Shown in pieces: positions 5,282-5,511 of a stretch of DNA of 5,511 bases. Below the pieces are notes generated by a model. It saw only the letters and a program-made list of their open reading frames with translations, was not told the origin of the DNA and ran no database searches. The translations under genes and the position numbers were made by a program. Position 1 is the stretch's first letter. Every line of letters starts with the position of its first letter. Origin of the DNA: Candidatus Bathyarchaeota archaeon (lineage in GTDB: Archaea; Thermoproteota; Bathyarchaeia; Bathyarchaeales; Bathycorpusculaceae); contig JACUTN010000055.1 of assembly GCA_014859805.1 (NCBI GenBank), forward strand, positions 1-5,511. Reading direction: 5' to 3'.

Positions 5282-5511
5282 TCAGGCTTTGGGCTTTGTT
5301 GCCTTGCGTGCAAAGGTTATGTAACCAGTGTGTCCTGTCATCAAAGTGTGAGGGCGCGTTTTTCCCCTTTCAGTTTGCATTCCACGCATTAGACATTCAA
5401 CGGTTTCGATGTCCACAAAGCTGTTATCTTTCAAGGCTTCAACTGTTTTTACAATTTGGTCCATTGTTGGACTGAATGAAACTATTGTTCCGCAAGGCTT
5501 CAGGGCAGTGT
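5282..5511 (-). CDS. trmI: tRNA (adenine-N1)-methyltransferase TrmI, C-terminal part
   Basis: The gene enters from the right edge; only the last 75 codons and the TGA stop are present. The visible part reads ALKPCGTIVSFSPT (end of the Rossmann-type methyltransferase core, usually 'LKPGG'), then a helix (QIVKTVEALKD), and the diagnostic ending RPHTLMTGHTGYITFARK. That ending closely matches archaeal TrmI, which uses S-adenosylmethionine to methylate N1 of A58, and also A57 in some archaea, in the T-loop of tRNA. The SAM-binding motif lies outside the window. The usual second Gly of 'KPGG' is C-G here. The start and promoter cannot be seen. It faces the acetyltransferase gene with a 1-base gap between stops and no terminator between them. 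Confidence 0.88.
   Translation of the reverse strand, partial: TALKPCGTIVSFSPTMDQIVKTVEALKDNSFVDIETVECLMRGMQTERGKTRPHTLMTGHTGYITFARKATKPKA

Noticed and set aside
1..5511. CRISPR array, transposon ends, tRNA or rRNA genes
   Set aside because: No regularly spaced repeats, no terminal inverted repeats with a transposase, and no cloverleaf-like or rRNA-like sequence were seen.

Overview
The window looks archaeal and most resembles Bathyarchaeia-type genomes. This rests on AT-rich TATA-like boxes about 38 bases ahead of start codons, a COG4880-type beta-propeller protein with the 'VEGVDEADIVKTDG' signature, a membrane-anchored winged-helix regulator, and an archaeal TrmI-type tRNA methyltransferase end. 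The lineage is inferred from gene content; no 16S or other marker is present. Base composition is moderate and even, with no sign of recent insertion and no RNA gene, CRISPR array or insertion sequence.

Left half (1-3142, all + strand): a winged-helix DNA-binding protein with two C-terminal membrane helices (108-569); a small protein with a signal peptide and a C-terminal membrane helix (643-939, GTG start preferred); a 570-residue exported beta-propeller protein (1020-2732); a 46-residue single-helix membrane protein with a TTG start and a strong ribosome binding site (2747-2887); and a 78-residue putative zinc-ribbon protein (2906-3142). The last three are tightly spaced and probably co-transcribed. 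The intergenic regions before the second and third genes carry a near-identical 16-base element (15 of 16 bases) just ahead of a TATA-like sequence. They may therefore share a regulator, for which the adjacent membrane winged-helix protein is the obvious candidate. Together these genes could form an envelope sensing or surface module; that is inference.

Right half: an M24 'pita-bread' hydrolase on the - strand (3132-4331) overlaps the zinc-ribbon gene tail-to-tail by 11 bases. Several canonical metal ligands are replaced in a creatinase-like manner, so a classical Xaa-Pro aminopeptidase label is doubtful. Divergent from it is a two-domain GNAT acetyltransferase (YitH-like layout) split by an apparent +1 frameshift near 5056-5067 into 4419-5075 and 5083-5280. 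At the right edge, on the - strand, is the C-terminal third of a tRNA adenine-N1 methyltransferase (TrmI), whose stop codon lies 1 base from the acetyltransferase stop.

No stretch over 300 bases lacks a gene. The longest non-coding stretches are 1-107, 940-1019 and 4332-4418; each carries promoter-like sequence.
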